Shown: positions 36,264 through 43,849 of the stretch, piece after piece
How positions within the stretch are numbered: position 1 is the stretch's first letter
How the letters are laid out: each line of letters begins with the position of its first letter
Origin: an uncultured Limosilactobacillus sp.
Lineage (GTDB): Bacteria; Bacillota; Bacilli; Lactobacillales; Lactobacillaceae
Direction of reading: 5' to 3'
DNA: 64,000 nucleotides
NCBI RefSeq assembly: GCF_934202705.1
Contig: NZ_CAKPYE010000003.1
Location: forward strand, 124,001-188,000
Notes under the pieces: generated by a model
Databases searched by the model: none
What the model saw: only the letters and a program-made list of their open reading frames with translations
What the model was told of the DNA's origin: nothing
Made by a program: the position numbers and the translations under genes

Positions 36264-37118
36264 ATGAAGTATATTATTACTGGTGCGACTGGTCATCTCG
36301 GTCAACACGTTGTTCAAGAATTAAGTAAATTAATTGCTCCCCCAAATATCCGGGTCGGTGTCCATAATCCCGCTAAAGCCAAGCAATTTATGGCGGCTGG
36401 TTATGAGACTGCTCCAATTGACTACAATGATGTTGACTCAATGATTAAAGCATTTCAAGGAATCGACGTGGTAATCTATATTCCAAGCATTACCTACCAA
36501 GTTAAGGACCGGATAGATGAATTTGAAAATTCATTAGCCGCAATTAAGCAAGCAGGTGTCCACAATATCGTCGACGTCAGCTTCATTGCTGATCAACCCA
36601 ATAATCCCTTCCAAATGGCTGGCTACTACGCTTACTTACCAGCACGGCTGGCCAGTTCAGACTTAAACTACGCGGTTGTCAAAAATTCACTCTATGCGGA
36701 TCCACTCATTCCTTATCTGCCAGAATTAATTGAGCGCCACAATGTCATTTACCCCGTGGGCGATCAGGCAATGAGCTTTATCTCACGTCAAGATAGTGCC
36801 GAAGCAATCGCCAACGTGGCCATTAAACCTTATCTCCGCGATCAGGGACAAAATTACTTACTGACGATGGCCCAAAATTACTCGATGATCGAACTTAGCT
36901 ACATTATGACGAGGGTAACTGGTAAACAAATTGGTTATTCACCAGTCAGTGTTGACCGTTTCGCTGAGATTTATCAAGCAGAAGGTGACGGTCAAGAACT
37001 AGCGTCAATGTACCAAGCTGCTGCGATGGGCCTGATGGATACCGTCACAAATGACTTCGCCCATATCACAGGTCACCAACCACAGGATATGGCAACTTTT
37101 CTCGCTAAAAATTATTGA
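36264..37118 (+). CDS. NAD(P)-binding reductase, NmrA/QorB-like short-chain dehydrogenase
   Basis: The 284-residue enzyme opens with the dinucleotide-binding motif TGATGHLG (residues 6-13), followed by an NmrA-like Rossmann fold. It lacks the classical YxxxK active site in clear form, as is usual for atypical SDRs that reduce quinones or bind NADPH as sensors. I prefer the ATG at 36264 to 36261 because the AGAAGGAG site then has 5-base spacing. The gene follows the Rrf2 regulator directly, and this pairing suggests an electrophile- or quinone-inducible reductase. Its last 7 bp overlap the end of the convergent gene 37112-38080. Transcription probably ends at a hairpin inside that neighbour. 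Confidence 0.88.
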   Translation: MKYIITGATGHLGQHVVQELSKLIAPPNIRVGVHNPAKAKQFMAAGYETAPIDYNDVDSMIKAFQGIDVVIYIPSITYQVKDRIDEFENSLAAIKQAGVHNIVDVSFIADQPNNPFQMAGYYAYLPARLASSDLNYAVVKNSLYADPLIPYLPELIERHNVIYPVGDQAMSFISRQDSAEAIANVAIKPYLRDQGQNYLLTMAQNYSMIELSYIMTRVTGKQIGYSPVSVDRFAEIYQAEGDGQELASMYQAAAMGLMDTVTNDFAHITGHQPQDMATFLAKNY

Positions 37119-38080
37119 TGATCAAGCTCCGGCAATACTACAACCTTGCCGGGCTTTTTTTGTTGTTCCAAATAACGATGAGCTTCCACAATTTGTGACA
37201 ACGGAAAAACCTTAACTGGACTAACATCAATCTGCTTTTCTTCAATGAGCTTAAATAGCTGGTTAAGGTACTTACTATATAATTGATAGCTCGCAAAGGA
37301 AGTCATATAGCAATCATTAGGAATTGCGGTGACTGGGTCAAAATTATCAAGAGTCCAGACCCCACCCATATCGCCGGTGACACTAACAATCCCGCCAGTA
37401 GTGAGGTGCTGTAATGAGTCAACTGCTGACGCCGCCCCAACCAAGTCAAAGATCCGGTCAAAGTGCTGATCAGTTGCCAGTTTATTATGATGGTCACAGA
37501 CAAATCCATCAAAGCCTAACGCTAATACTTCTTGTCGATTTTCCTCATGCCGTGAAGTCCCAAAGACTAGCAAGTTTGGTTGCATGGCCTTAACTAATTT
37601 TAATGCTGCAATGCCGACGCCACTAGTGCCACCCCGAACTAAAAGAGTTTTTGCATGGGCTAGTTTTAACTGGAGCATCCCCCGATAGGCGGTATTATAC
37701 GTTTCCGGCACGGCCGCTAAGTCCGCCCAATCAAGCTTTGTCTCAACTGGTTCGATTTGCTTATTAGGTAGCAACACGTATTCAGCATACGAGCCGTCAA
37801 AGTCGCGCCCCATTTCACCATTCATTGAAATAACTTTCTGTCCAACTGGTAACCGTGCCGGTTCAGTTGACTTAGCGACTACTCCAACGCATTCGATCCC
37901 CAAAATACGGGGGAATTTAACTGATGGTGATTTTCCTTGACGGGTAAAGACCTCTGAATGAGTGATTCCAAAGCCCATCACCTTAACTAATGACCATCCT
38001 GACTTAACATCCGGCGTTGGTACATCGGTATACTTTAGTGATTCTGCCTCCCCTGGCTGATAAATAACTGCTGCCTTCAT
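37112..38080 (-). CDS. medium-chain reductase, quinone oxidoreductase-like
   Basis: The 322-residue protein has a GroES-like N-domain and a Rossmann domain with GGTSGVGIAALKLVKAM (about residues 145-160). It lacks the catalytic and structural zinc ligand sets of alcohol dehydrogenases, so it belongs with the zinc-independent quinone oxidoreductase/enoyl reductase branch. It should use NADPH to reduce quinones or activated double bonds; the natural substrate is unknown. The start at 38080 (MKAAVIYQPGEAESL) has GGAGGG 7 bases upstream. The VOC gene lies upstream on the same strand, separated by a terminator. Confidence 0.88.
   Translation of the reverse strand: MKAAVIYQPGEAESLKYTDVPTPDVKSGWSLVKVMGFGITHSEVFTRQGKSPSVKFPRILGIECVGVVAKSTEPARLPVGQKVISMNGEMGRDFDGSYAEYVLLPNKQIEPVETKLDWADLAAVPETYNTAYRGMLQLKLAHAKTLLVRGGTSGVGIAALKLVKAMQPNLLVFGTSRHEENRQEVLALGFDGFVCDHHNKLATDQHFDRIFDLVGAASAVDSLQHLTTGGIVSVTGDMGGVWTLDNFDPVTAIPNDCYMTSFASYQLYSKYLNQLFKLIEEKQIDVSPVKVFPLSQIVEAHRYLEQQKKPGKVVVLPELDHQ
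37129..37161 (+). terminator. terminator of the reductase operon, inside a convergent coding region
   Basis: Arms CCGGCAA and TTGCCGG with a 10-base loop are followed on the + strand by seven T. The hairpin lies wholly within the last codons of the 37112-38080 gene, which also encode its C-terminal GKVVVLPEL. Confidence 0.85.
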
Positions 38081-38104
38081 AGCTAATCCCTCCTGAATAA
38101 AAAA

Positions 38105-38128
38105 GCTATGGTAATCCCTTGCCATAGC
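38105..38128 (-). terminator. terminator of the VOC gene
   Basis: Arms GCTATGG and CCATAGC are followed on the minus strand by a T-run. The hairpin lies between the VOC gene and the oxidoreductase gene, so these two are probably separate units with some readthrough. Confidence 0.75.
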
Positions 38129-38150
38129 CCAAAATATCATCCAATTACTT

Positions 38151-38519
38151 TTATTGTGGTGATGAAAACATTCCGAATTGGTGACCACCATTATCTTCGA
38201 GACGTACAAAGGTTAGACCAGTCTTATCCGTTACTGGTCCCCAAATTACCTTGCCACCAGCCTCTTCTGCCTTCTTGATCATTGCTGGAACATCATTAAC
38301 TAAGATATAAAAGGTTGAATATTCAGGAATTTTGCCGTCAGTGCCAAGCACTCCACCGGTGGGATATTTTTGACCTGGTTCAAGAATATTATGGTACTCA
38401 TTTTCCATATCATTATAGTCAAGGAACTTCCAACCAAAGAGCTTACCGTAAAATTCTTGCGTTTCTTTTGGCTGATCGGAACCAATTTCAAACCAACCGA
38501 CATTATTTAATTGCATCAT
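38151..38519 (-). CDS. VOC (glyoxalase/bleomycin-resistance fold) family protein
   Basis: The 122-residue product shows the paired beta-alpha-beta-beta-beta units of vicinal-oxygen-chelate proteins. It opens with NNVGWFEIGSDQPKETQEFY, has KLFGWKF, and a second half with STFYILVNDVPAMIKKAEEAGGKVIWGPV and QFGMF. Members are metal-dependent lyases, dioxygenases or ligand-binding proteins; no substrate can be assigned. The ATG at 38519 follows GGAAGGGAG at good spacing. It is divergent from the Lrp-type regulator at 38643, with 123 bp between, so that regulator may control it. Confidence 0.85.
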   Translation of the reverse strand: MMQLNNVGWFEIGSDQPKETQEFYGKLFGWKFLDYNDMENEYHNILEPGQKYPTGGVLGTDGKIPEYSTFYILVNDVPAMIKKAEEAGGKVIWGPVTDKTGLTFVRLEDNGGHQFGMFSSPQ

Positions 38520-38642
38520 AATAATTCTCCCTTCCTTTTGCCATAGTACGTTATTAATGATATTATTTTGAATAATCCCCGTACATAACTTAAAAAAGGT
38601 TTTCCATACCAAAAGCCTTATAAAAAAAAGGAATGTGACGAC

Positions 38643-39113
38643 ATGATGAAAATTGATGCAATTGATAATCAAATTCTCCATATTTTAAGTGAAAACAGCC
38701 GCATCAAGCTTAAAGAACTGGCTGATTTGATTCATCTTTCAGCGCCAGCTACCAAGCAACGAATCCTAAATCTGCAAGATAGTGGGGTAATCGCTCGCTA
38801 TACAATTGATATTAATCATTTTAAATTAGGGTATACACTCCATGTTTTCCTTCACTTTGCACTAAAAACCCCCGATCGAACTTCATTTATTAAAATTATG
38901 GAAAAATGGCAAGGACACTTCATTCAGCAGTGTCAAAGTATGGGTGACACTTGTTTTATTGTTGAAGGACGTTTTCGCTCCCAAGATGAGCTTTGGCATT
39001 TTCTTGAAGATATTACTCCAGTTGCTAGTTATAAAGTCTTTAATATCTTAAAGGGAAGCAATCAGAATGTTGACTTCACTGCTTGGTATCAAGAAAATTC
39101 CCGTAATGCCTGA
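38643..39113 (+). CDS. Lrp/AsnC-family transcriptional regulator
   Basis: The 156-residue protein has the AsnC helix-turn-helix at residues 3-55 (AIDNQILHILSENSRIKLKELADLIHLSAPATKQRILNL, abridged as AIDNQIL to RILNL). A RAM-like effector domain follows with the strand GYTLHVFLHFAL and a C-terminal KVFNILKG strand. Lrp/AsnC proteins sense amino acids or other small ligands and form dimers and octamers on DNA. Its position, divergent from the VOC gene, suggests local control of that gene and possibly of the oxidoreductase beyond it. The AAAAGGA ribosome site suits either of two adjacent ATGs (38643 or 38646). Confidence 0.9.
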   Translation: MMKIDAIDNQILHILSENSRIKLKELADLIHLSAPATKQRILNLQDSGVIARYTIDINHFKLGYTLHVFLHFALKTPDRTSFIKIMEKWQGHFIQQCQSMGDTCFIVEGRFRSQDELWHFLEDITPVASYKVFNILKGSNQNVDFTAWYQENSRNA

Positions 39114-39153
39114 GTTCCCACTTTAAAAACGAAAAAATCTTGGGTATGACGGC

Positions 39154-39351
39154 CTAACTATCCGGCCAAAACAAATCATTTAAGGTTTTATCCAGTGCTT
39201 GGCATATCTTAATACAGAGATCCACTGATGGATTATAATTGCCCTTTTCAATCGCAGAAATTGTCTGGCGAGAAACGCCCACTTGATTAGCTAACTCTTG
39301 CTGAGACCAATCCTTGCCTGCGCGGGCCGCCTTCATCTTTAAATTCTTCAT
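39154..39351 (-). CDS. small XRE-type helix-turn-helix regulator
   Basis: The 65-residue protein is nearly all helix-turn-helix: WSQQELANQVGVSRQTISAI at residues 19-38, then EKGNYNPSVDLCIKICQALD. This short Xre form is typical of regulators paired with a small membrane protein, and here it follows the 39357-39845 membrane gene with only 5 bases between. It probably represses its own operon. Confidence 0.9.
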   Translation of the reverse strand: MKNLKMKAARAGKDWSQQELANQVGVSRQTISAIEKGNYNPSVDLCIKICQALDKTLNDLFWPDS

Positions 39352-39356
39352 AGTAA

Positions 39357-39845
39357 TTAATCTCGCTTGTGTTGGTCACGATAATAACAATAAACCATTA
39401 AACCACCAACTGACATGAAGTAAATGGCCAGTATCAACAAGCCAAAGTCTGGGTCCCACGATTGTAAATTAAGCGACGTCGTTGCTAAATCAGTAATGGA
39501 TTGAATTCCATACAGAACCCCTAACAAGAGGAAGACCCAACTCAACCGTTTAATTTTTTTCTGATTCATGGCGAAATATGCTGAATTCCACAAAGCATAA
39601 ACACTAAAGACCCATAAACCGATAAACATCGACGTTAGCAATAACAATGGTGGTGATAACGGAATTTTTCTGGTTACTAATAAAAGTAACGCATCTGCCA
39701 ACATCATTGCCCAAAAGCCGTATTTAAATCCTTGACCGCGAATTAATTCTTGACGTTCATCAAAATGGCCCTTTTTGCCAAATTTGAGTAACAGAAACAT
39801 GAATACCAAAAAGGCCACAATAAAAATCATTAAAAAGTCATCCAT
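39357..39845 (-). CDS. four-helix membrane protein with DERQ motif (DUF2178/DUF3796-like)
   Basis: The 162-residue protein has one helix at the N-terminus (DDFLMIFIVAFLVFMFLLL) and a short cytoplasmic loop with FDERQELIRGQGFKYGFW. Three further helices follow (about residues 45-62, 72-90 and 100-118) and possibly a fourth near the end. The DERQ-R-G loop before a helix pair is characteristic of uncharacterised families that are co-transcribed with small XRE regulators. Its function is unknown. It is the first gene of a two-gene unit with 39154-39351. Confidence 0.8.
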   Translation of the reverse strand: MDDFLMIFIVAFLVFMFLLLKFGKKGHFDERQELIRGQGFKYGFWAMMLADALLLLVTRKIPLSPPLLLLTSMFIGLWVFSVYALWNSAYFAMNQKKIKRLSWVFLLLGVLYGIQSITDLATTSLNLQSWDPDFGLLILAIYFMSVGGLMVYCYYRDQHKRD

Positions 39846-40032
39846 TTTGAGTCATCTCCTTCTGATTGCTTATATCATAATATCTTTTTTACTTTTTGTA
39901 AAGTTTATTTTACATTTTTCTATAATCATTAGAACTAGCTTCTTATCATTAATCCTGGTCACCGCTTGTTTTTAGTGTCCTTTAACCTAATTGTTAAATC
40001 GCTAGCAAGGATTTTTAACGATTTAAAATAAA

Positions 40033-40057
40033 AAAGAGCGCTTATAAGGCGTTCTTT
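40033..40057. terminator. hairpin, possible terminator
   Basis: Arms AAAGAGCGC and GCGTTCTTT flank a short loop, with a T-rich tail on the minus strand. It lies upstream of the 40130 gene, and which transcript it serves is unclear. Confidence 0.45.
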
Positions 40058-40129
40058 CTAATAGATTTATGATATAGTTTGAAAAGGTATTTTATCAGCT
40101 AGTTCATTAATTTCAGGCGGAGGTCACTT

Positions 40130-40597
40130 TTGTTCTATCAAATCATTTTTGTAATCTTATTATGTGGTGAAATTATTTTGACAACTCGTTCTGACGTCCG
40201 CTTATACTATCATTTATTTTACAAGCATGATTACCTAGAATGGTCTGCAGAAAAAGGTAACGATAGCCAAGATTTACGATCATTAATGGGCGCTCAACGA
40301 TTTAGATTAATCTATACAATTGCCTTTGGATTTGTTATTTTCTGCATCATCTTAGTGCGCTTCGCTTTATTTTGGTTGTCAAAATCATTTGAATTACCAA
40401 TGTTAACTCACGTCGCCGCCACTTCACTACTATTGACAATTCTGGGAAATTTCATGATCCTTTTTATCTACCCCATCCCCGGAGTAACAAATGTTAAATT
40501 AGAAACCCCAAAAATTATATTAGACGTTATAGTTACCGTTGCTAACTATTGTTGTCTACTATATATGGCCATTCAGATGATAAAGTGGTATTTTTAA
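40130..40597 (+). CDS. small integral membrane protein, unknown function
   Basis: The 155-residue protein starts at a TTG with GGCGGAGG 7 bases upstream. It has four predicted helices: residues 2-20 (FYQIIFVILLCGEIILTT), about 65-90 (IAFGFVIFCIILVRFALFW), about 100-120 and 130-152. A charged loop after the first helix contains YKHDYLEW. I do not recognise the family. It stands alone, with its own terminator at 40617-40647, and is the last apparently intact gene before the island. Confidence 0.75.
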   Translation: MFYQIIFVILLCGEIILTTRSDVRLYYHLFYKHDYLEWSAEKGNDSQDLRSLMGAQRFRLIYTIAFGFVIFCIILVRFALFWLSKSFELPMLTHVAATSLLLTILGNFMILFIYPIPGVTNVKLETPKIILDVIVTVANYCCLLYMAIQMIKWYF

Positions 40598-40616
40598 AAA
40601 CATCCGCACTAATTAA

Positions 40617-40647
40617 AAAGACAGAAGAGCATCACTCTTCTGTCTTT
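40617..40647 (+). terminator. terminator after the 40130 membrane gene
   Basis: A perfect hairpin with arms AAAGACAGAAGAG and CTCTTCTGTCTTT is followed by T-rich sequence. Confidence 0.85.
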
Positions 40648-40726
40648 ATTCTTAATTCAAGGAGTAAATGGACGAGGCAAACATAAACAATCCCTCTTAA
40701 ATGCAGGCAAACTAGGTCCACACGAC

Positions 40727-40800
40727 TTATCCACGCTTCTTGTTAACACCGACTAAGCCAAGCATCCCTAACAGACTTGCCACACCAAAGCCCATTAAAG
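40727..40800 (-). pseudogene. LPXTG-protein C-terminal remnant
   Basis: On the minus strand, codons from 40800 to the TAA at 40727 read ALMGFGVASLLGMLGLVG followed by VNKKRG. This is a sortase-signal helix and basic tail without its LPXTG motif. It closely resembles the end of the 58316-60904 protein (LLGMFGLIGVNKKRN), and the similarity continues into the 3' flank (about 40660-40725 versus 58250-58310). The remnant stops exactly at the first att core, so an adhesin gene was cut at this junction. Confidence 0.8.
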
Positions 40801-40903
40801 CTGACTAGAGGTGCTGTTTTGTAGTAGCTGAGGTATTGGTACGACACCATTCGGCTCTAAAACGTGTTAAAGTTTTGTGCAGAAACTTTGTTCAAATAGC
40901 GTC
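40800..40903. repeat. att junction A: left end of the element array
   Basis: The core GCTGACTAGAG (40800-40810) matches the tRNA-Thr 3' core GCTCACTAAAG at 9 of 11 positions. It is followed by GGTGCTGTTTTGTAGTAGC and, about 52 bp on, arm-like sites CGTGTTAA and GTTTTGTG. The same right arm appears after the cores at 44385 and 62387. Only the right arm is present here, as expected at one outer end of the array. Confidence 0.75.
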
Positions 40904-40976
40904 ATGACTGAGTTTCAGCGCACCCATATTTCTCCATCATTAAGTCTCAGAACACTGTTCTAGATTAGATTCCAAA

Positions 40977-41073
40977 ATAAAAAAGGAGTGCTGTTAGGCA
41001 CCCCAACCATCGGTACTTTATTGCAGACCACGGTGACCAAACCGTTTGTGCTTAGGTACTTCATCTTTATCGT
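40977..41073 (-). ncRNA. candidate antitoxin small RNA of a type I toxin-antitoxin pair
   Basis: A minus-strand promoter (TTTACC, 17 bases, TATAAT at 41080-41085) would start an RNA near 41073. It ends at a hairpin (GGGGTGCCTAACAGCACTCC) followed by TTTTTT at about 40978, giving about 97 nt. Its first 16 bases are perfectly complementary to codons 4-9 of the divergent small gene at 41174 (the + strand word CTTCATCTTTATCGTA occurs at 41059-41074 and 41185-41200). The 3' half (GTACCGATGGTTGGGGTGCC) is shared with RNAs at 47637 and 47768. An open frame inside it lacks a spaced ribosome site, so I treat it as non-coding. Confidence 0.65.
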
Positions 41074-41173
41074 ATTTACATTATATCATAAACGAGTATT
41101 ATGGTAAAATAATTGCTGTGCTTCAAGCGGGTTTGACCGACCCAATTGCACAGGAAGGAGGTAACTCCTACTG

Positions 41174-41275
41174 ATGAAGGTATTCTTCATCTTTATCGTA
41201 ATAGTGCCTAACAAGCACTTAAAAAGGTCAATTAAAAAGGCTATTAAGCGTTTGATTGATTTCCTGTTGAAATAA
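41174..41275 (+). CDS. candidate type I toxin peptide (33 aa)
   Basis: This short gene encodes a hydrophobic N-terminus (MKVFFIFIVIVP) and a strongly basic amphipathic remainder (NKHLKRSIKKAIKRLIDF), the overall make-up of membrane-acting type I toxins. I found no clear match to Fst, TxpA or Ldr signatures. The AGGAGG at about 41155-41160 sits in a small GGAG/CTCC hairpin 13 bases before the ATG, so translation looks restrained. The leader also folds into CTGTGC/GCACAG with an inner GGGTTTGACCGACCC stem. A TAAAAT -10 lies at 41105-41110 and a terminator at 41315-41346. A divergent small RNA is antisense to its early codons. Confidence 0.55.
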   Translation: MKVFFIFIVIVPNKHLKRSIKKAIKRLIDFLLK

Positions 41276-41314
41276 TGTTCATTCAGGTTTGACACCGGCG
41301 GGAGATGGTTATTT

Positions 41315-41346
41315 CAGCGGCAATTTCGATCGTCGCTGTTTTATTT
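41315..41346 (+). terminator. terminator of the candidate toxin transcript
   Basis: Arms CAGCGGC and GTCGCTG (one G-T pair) with a 10-base loop are followed by TTTTATTTT. Confidence 0.65.
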
Positions 41347-41360
41347 TATACCTATTTCTC

Positions 41361-41433
41361 ATTATCAGTGCAAATTGAAGATTATCGGTGCAAAATCTGC
41401 CAATTTTGCACCGATAACTCATTTATTGCACCG
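41361..41433. repeat. dispersed palindrome family, copy 1
   Basis: The core inverted repeat TTATCGGTGCAAAAT / ATTTTGCACCGATAA has a short centre and outer partial repeats ATCAGTGCAA and TTGCACCG. Further copies lie at 45569, 46724 and 48388, all in gaps between island genes. Confidence 0.85.
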
Positions 41434-41460
41434 CAAAGTAGTTTAATTTTATTATCACAT

Positions 41461-41750
41461 GGACAAGTAATGATCCATTAAACTACTATAACCAGTGTTA
41501 AACGTCTTCACATAGTACCGCATATAGAGACTGCCAACGAATTACCCAAACGATTGCAAGCCTAACTGTCATCGCCCAGCCTAGCTAGCCTTGTTCCGCA
41601 AGTGGTTCTTAGCGTGTAGCAACTCAATGGTAGATTACCATTATTAACCCCCATTCGACGGCAAATTTCTTTTAACATGTCATTCATCGAACGTTGAGTA
41701 ACCGAGTAACCTAGCCTGGCCAACCGATAATCAGATAAGTTAAGAAACAA
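41461..41750 (-). pseudogene. tyrosine integrase C-terminal remnant
   Basis: This stretch aligns with the last 290 bp of the intact integrase at 48481-49689 (for example FLNLSDYRLARLGYSVTQRSMND and CYTLRTTCGTRLARLGD, broken here for length). It has at least two disruptions and lacks the N-terminal two thirds. It is the catalytic-domain end of a second integrase copy and marks element 1 as a decayed relative of element 2. Confidence 0.85.
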
Positions 41751-41757
41751 CTTACCT

Positions 41758-41829
41758 GTTTAACATTAAACGATTTAGGAATGGTGACGACCGTTGCTTT
41801 TCTTGAATCCTTGCTTTAACAGTATCCAT
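41758..41829 (-). pseudogene. mazE (AbrB-type antitoxin) 5' remnant
   Basis: From the ATG at 41829 about 24 codons match the start of the antitoxin at 47302-47550 (MDTVKARIQ... KSFNVK), and upstream DNA also matches (ATTAAAGTAACTACTTTT versus ATTAAAGTAATTACTTTT). It is fused directly to the integrase remnant, showing that a deletion joined two formerly separate parts. Confidence 0.8.
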
Positions 41830-42023
41830 CTTGCCACCGCCTTTGATAGTTTGTAATTCATATCATATGTAATTATTAAAGTAACTACTTTTGTAAATTA
41901 ATGGCGATATGGCTAGCTCATAATCATGAATATCAGCGACAAGTCTCAATCAAAATGTTAAAGCATCTCCCAAGAACAACGCAAAAATATAGGCGTCTGT
42001 AGTTCCTAGTTTGGCTTTACATA

Positions 42024-43211
42024 CTAATGATTGTTCCGATTAAACCAGCGATCGCTCAAGGCTTCAAAGATTTGGTAATTTAAGCCATTACCCAATCCAA
42101 AAGTATGATCAGCATATGGAATGGCAACGATTTTAGCCTTTAATTTCAGATTCTTTATTTTATTTAAGAAAGGCTTATTACCTTCGGGAACTACAAGATG
42201 ATCACTGCCACCGTAGACCATTAAAATTGGCGGCGTGTTTTTATTAATGACTTGTGCGGAATTATTGGTTGCATAACGGTGTGGATATTGTGATGGTGAG
42301 CCATTCCAATGAGTTAATGCCATGTCCCGCAACATTGGTCTAAGTGTCGGATCTGTGTGGTTCCATAAGTATTGTGGATTAACTGCCGGAATCATTGCAC
42401 TGATTGCTTTGACGTGTGGAATAGCAGTTTTATATTTGCTAGCAAATGTACCATCATTGGCTTTGGTTGCTACATTGATTGCTAAATTACCACCGGCAGA
42501 TTGACCAGTAATAAATAATTGTTTTGGATTACCACCATATTGTTTAGCGTGTTTATTAATCCAAATTAGCGATTTAGCAATAAATGTTTCTTGTTGATTC
42601 CAAAGATGTTGGTTCTTTGTGGATAATGGGTACTCAATACTAATTGTTGTGTATCCATGATCACTTAAATATTTACAATACGGAGCATCCTCATAGCGGT
42701 TTCCAGAAATCCAGCCACCGCCATGAATATTAAGGACCACCGGGTGAAGCTTATTATTATCTTTGGGTTGCCAAATAGATAAACCATAATTCCTACCGTT
42801 AAATTTGCCATAGGAATTAATTTTCACATTTTCTTTAGGCGTCGACATATCTATTTTTGCAGTTTGAAGAATGTTGATTGGAAGATCGTCCTTTTTCACT
42901 AAGTATGCCTGCCGACCAACAATTATACCAGAACTACAAACGCTAACGATCGCCATTACCACCACTACCATTCGCGGTTTTGACCGCTTAGTAAACCATC
43001 CTAGAAGATCAATAATCAGAATGACTATGGCAATAACCAAAACGGCTACGCTAATCCCAGAAGTAATAAAAGTAACAATCGAAAGAATTGGAATCCGGGT
43101 TAATGAAAAAACACCATTAATTGTTAAGAGCAGAGTGACAACTGCCAGAATCACCGTTAATATTTTGGAGGTGATAATTCTATGCGCTAAATTTGTATTA
43201 TCTTTTTTCAA
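42024..43211 (-). CDS. membrane-anchored alpha/beta hydrolase (esterase/lipase family)
   Basis: The 395-residue protein has three hydrophobic helices in the first 110 residues (about 17-35, 42-68 and 80-97), then an outward-facing hydrolase domain. The oxyanion motif HGGGW is near residue 165, the nucleophile motif GQSAG near 235, and the likely His in YADHTFG near 372. HGGG plus GxSAG marks the hormone-sensitive-lipase/carboxylesterase branch. The likely reaction is hydrolysis of short-chain or aromatic esters at the cell surface, substrate unknown. It is divergent from a TetR regulator across a palindrome. This gene pair is the main cargo of element 1. Confidence 0.88.
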   Translation of the reverse strand: MKKDNTNLAHRIITSKILTVILAVVTLLLTINGVFSLTRIPILSIVTFITSGISVAVLVIAIVILIIDLLGWFTKRSKPRMVVVVMAIVSVCSSGIIVGRQAYLVKKDDLPINILQTAKIDMSTPKENVKINSYGKFNGRNYGLSIWQPKDNNKLHPVVLNIHGGGWISGNRYEDAPYCKYLSDHGYTTISIEYPLSTKNQHLWNQQETFIAKSLIWINKHAKQYGGNPKQLFITGQSAGGNLAINVATKANDGTFASKYKTAIPHVKAISAMIPAVNPQYLWNHTDPTLRPMLRDMALTHWNGSPSQYPHRYATNNSAQVINKNTPPILMVYGGSDHLVVPEGNKPFLNKIKNLKLKAKIVAIPYADHTFGLGNGLNYQIFEALSDRWFNRNNH

Positions 43212-43238
43212 AACATTCGCTCCTCAATAGAATTTTCA

Positions 43239-43265
43239 GAAATTATAGCATTATGCTATAATTTC
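43239..43265. promoter_or_regulatory. operator-like palindrome between hydrolase and tetR
   Basis: Perfect 12-bp arms GAAATTATAGCA and TGCTATAATTTC flank TTA. The palindrome contains TATAAT on each strand, so a repressor bound here would block both divergent promoters. The TetR protein next door is the obvious candidate. Confidence 0.75.
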
Positions 43266-43328
43266 AGACAATATTCTGGATGCTAAGAGAAACAAATGCT
43301 TAAAATTATGTCTTTAAGGGGACTCGAA

Positions 43329-43823
43329 ATGGTTAAAAAAGTAAAAGCAACGTTATTCTTAAAATTATGTTTAGCAGATGCTTATGTTGAACTCTTAAAG
43401 AAAAAGTATGCTGACCAAATTACAATTAATCAAATTACTAATAAAGCATCAGTTAGTCGCTCAACTTATTATCGACACTTTACTAGCAAAGATGACCTTT
43501 TGAAATTTAAATTACTGACAATCATTGGTAGAAAAAGAGCTGATCTTTCAGCTAATTTGAGTAATGTCGAGTTGATTCGATATTTTTTTAATCTGATGGC
43601 TGATAATCATGAGTTATTAAAAATTTTGGTAAAGAATAATAAATTCCAAATCCTAGTCGATATAATCCTACCACCCTTAGCCAACTTAAGCATCAAAGAA
43701 CAATACCAACGCCAAAAATATGGCTATGCTTTTATCGGAATGTTAAAATTATGGATTATTTGCGATTTCAAAGAAGATGCTGATAAATTAGCAGATCTAT
43801 ATTTATCTACGTGGCAAAGCTAG
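43329..43823 (+). CDS. TetR/AcrR-family regulator
   Basis: The 164-residue protein begins MVKKVKATLFLKLCLADAYV and has the TetR helix-turn-helix at about residues 25-60 (ITINQITNKASVSRSTYYRHF), followed by SKDDLLKF. The C-terminal domain is helical and matches the TetR_C_7-like proteins of Firmicutes. I chose the start at 43329 because an AAGGGGA site precedes it; the open frame begins 33 bp earlier. It is divergent from the hydrolase gene and probably represses both through the palindrome at 43239-43265. Ligand unknown. Confidence 0.88.
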   Translation: MVKKVKATLFLKLCLADAYVELLKKKYADQITINQITNKASVSRSTYYRHFTSKDDLLKFKLLTIIGRKRADLSANLSNVELIRYFFNLMADNHELLKILVKNNKFQILVDIILPPLANLSIKEQYQRQKYGYAFIGMLKLWIICDFKEDADKLADLYLSTWQS

Positions 43824-43849
43824 TTAACTTTTAGGACTAAATTAAAAAT

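Noticed and set aside
40977..41073. Peptide frame MKYLSTNGLV inside the small RNA
   Set aside because: No ribosome site at usable spacing. The related RNA at 47637 does not keep the frame; the RNA structure is better conserved than the frame.
41361..41480. Open frame starting at about 41306 (MVISAAISIVAV...) as a second small toxin
   Set aside because: It runs through the terminator hairpin and a dispersed palindrome, and its ribosome-like bases touch the ATG.
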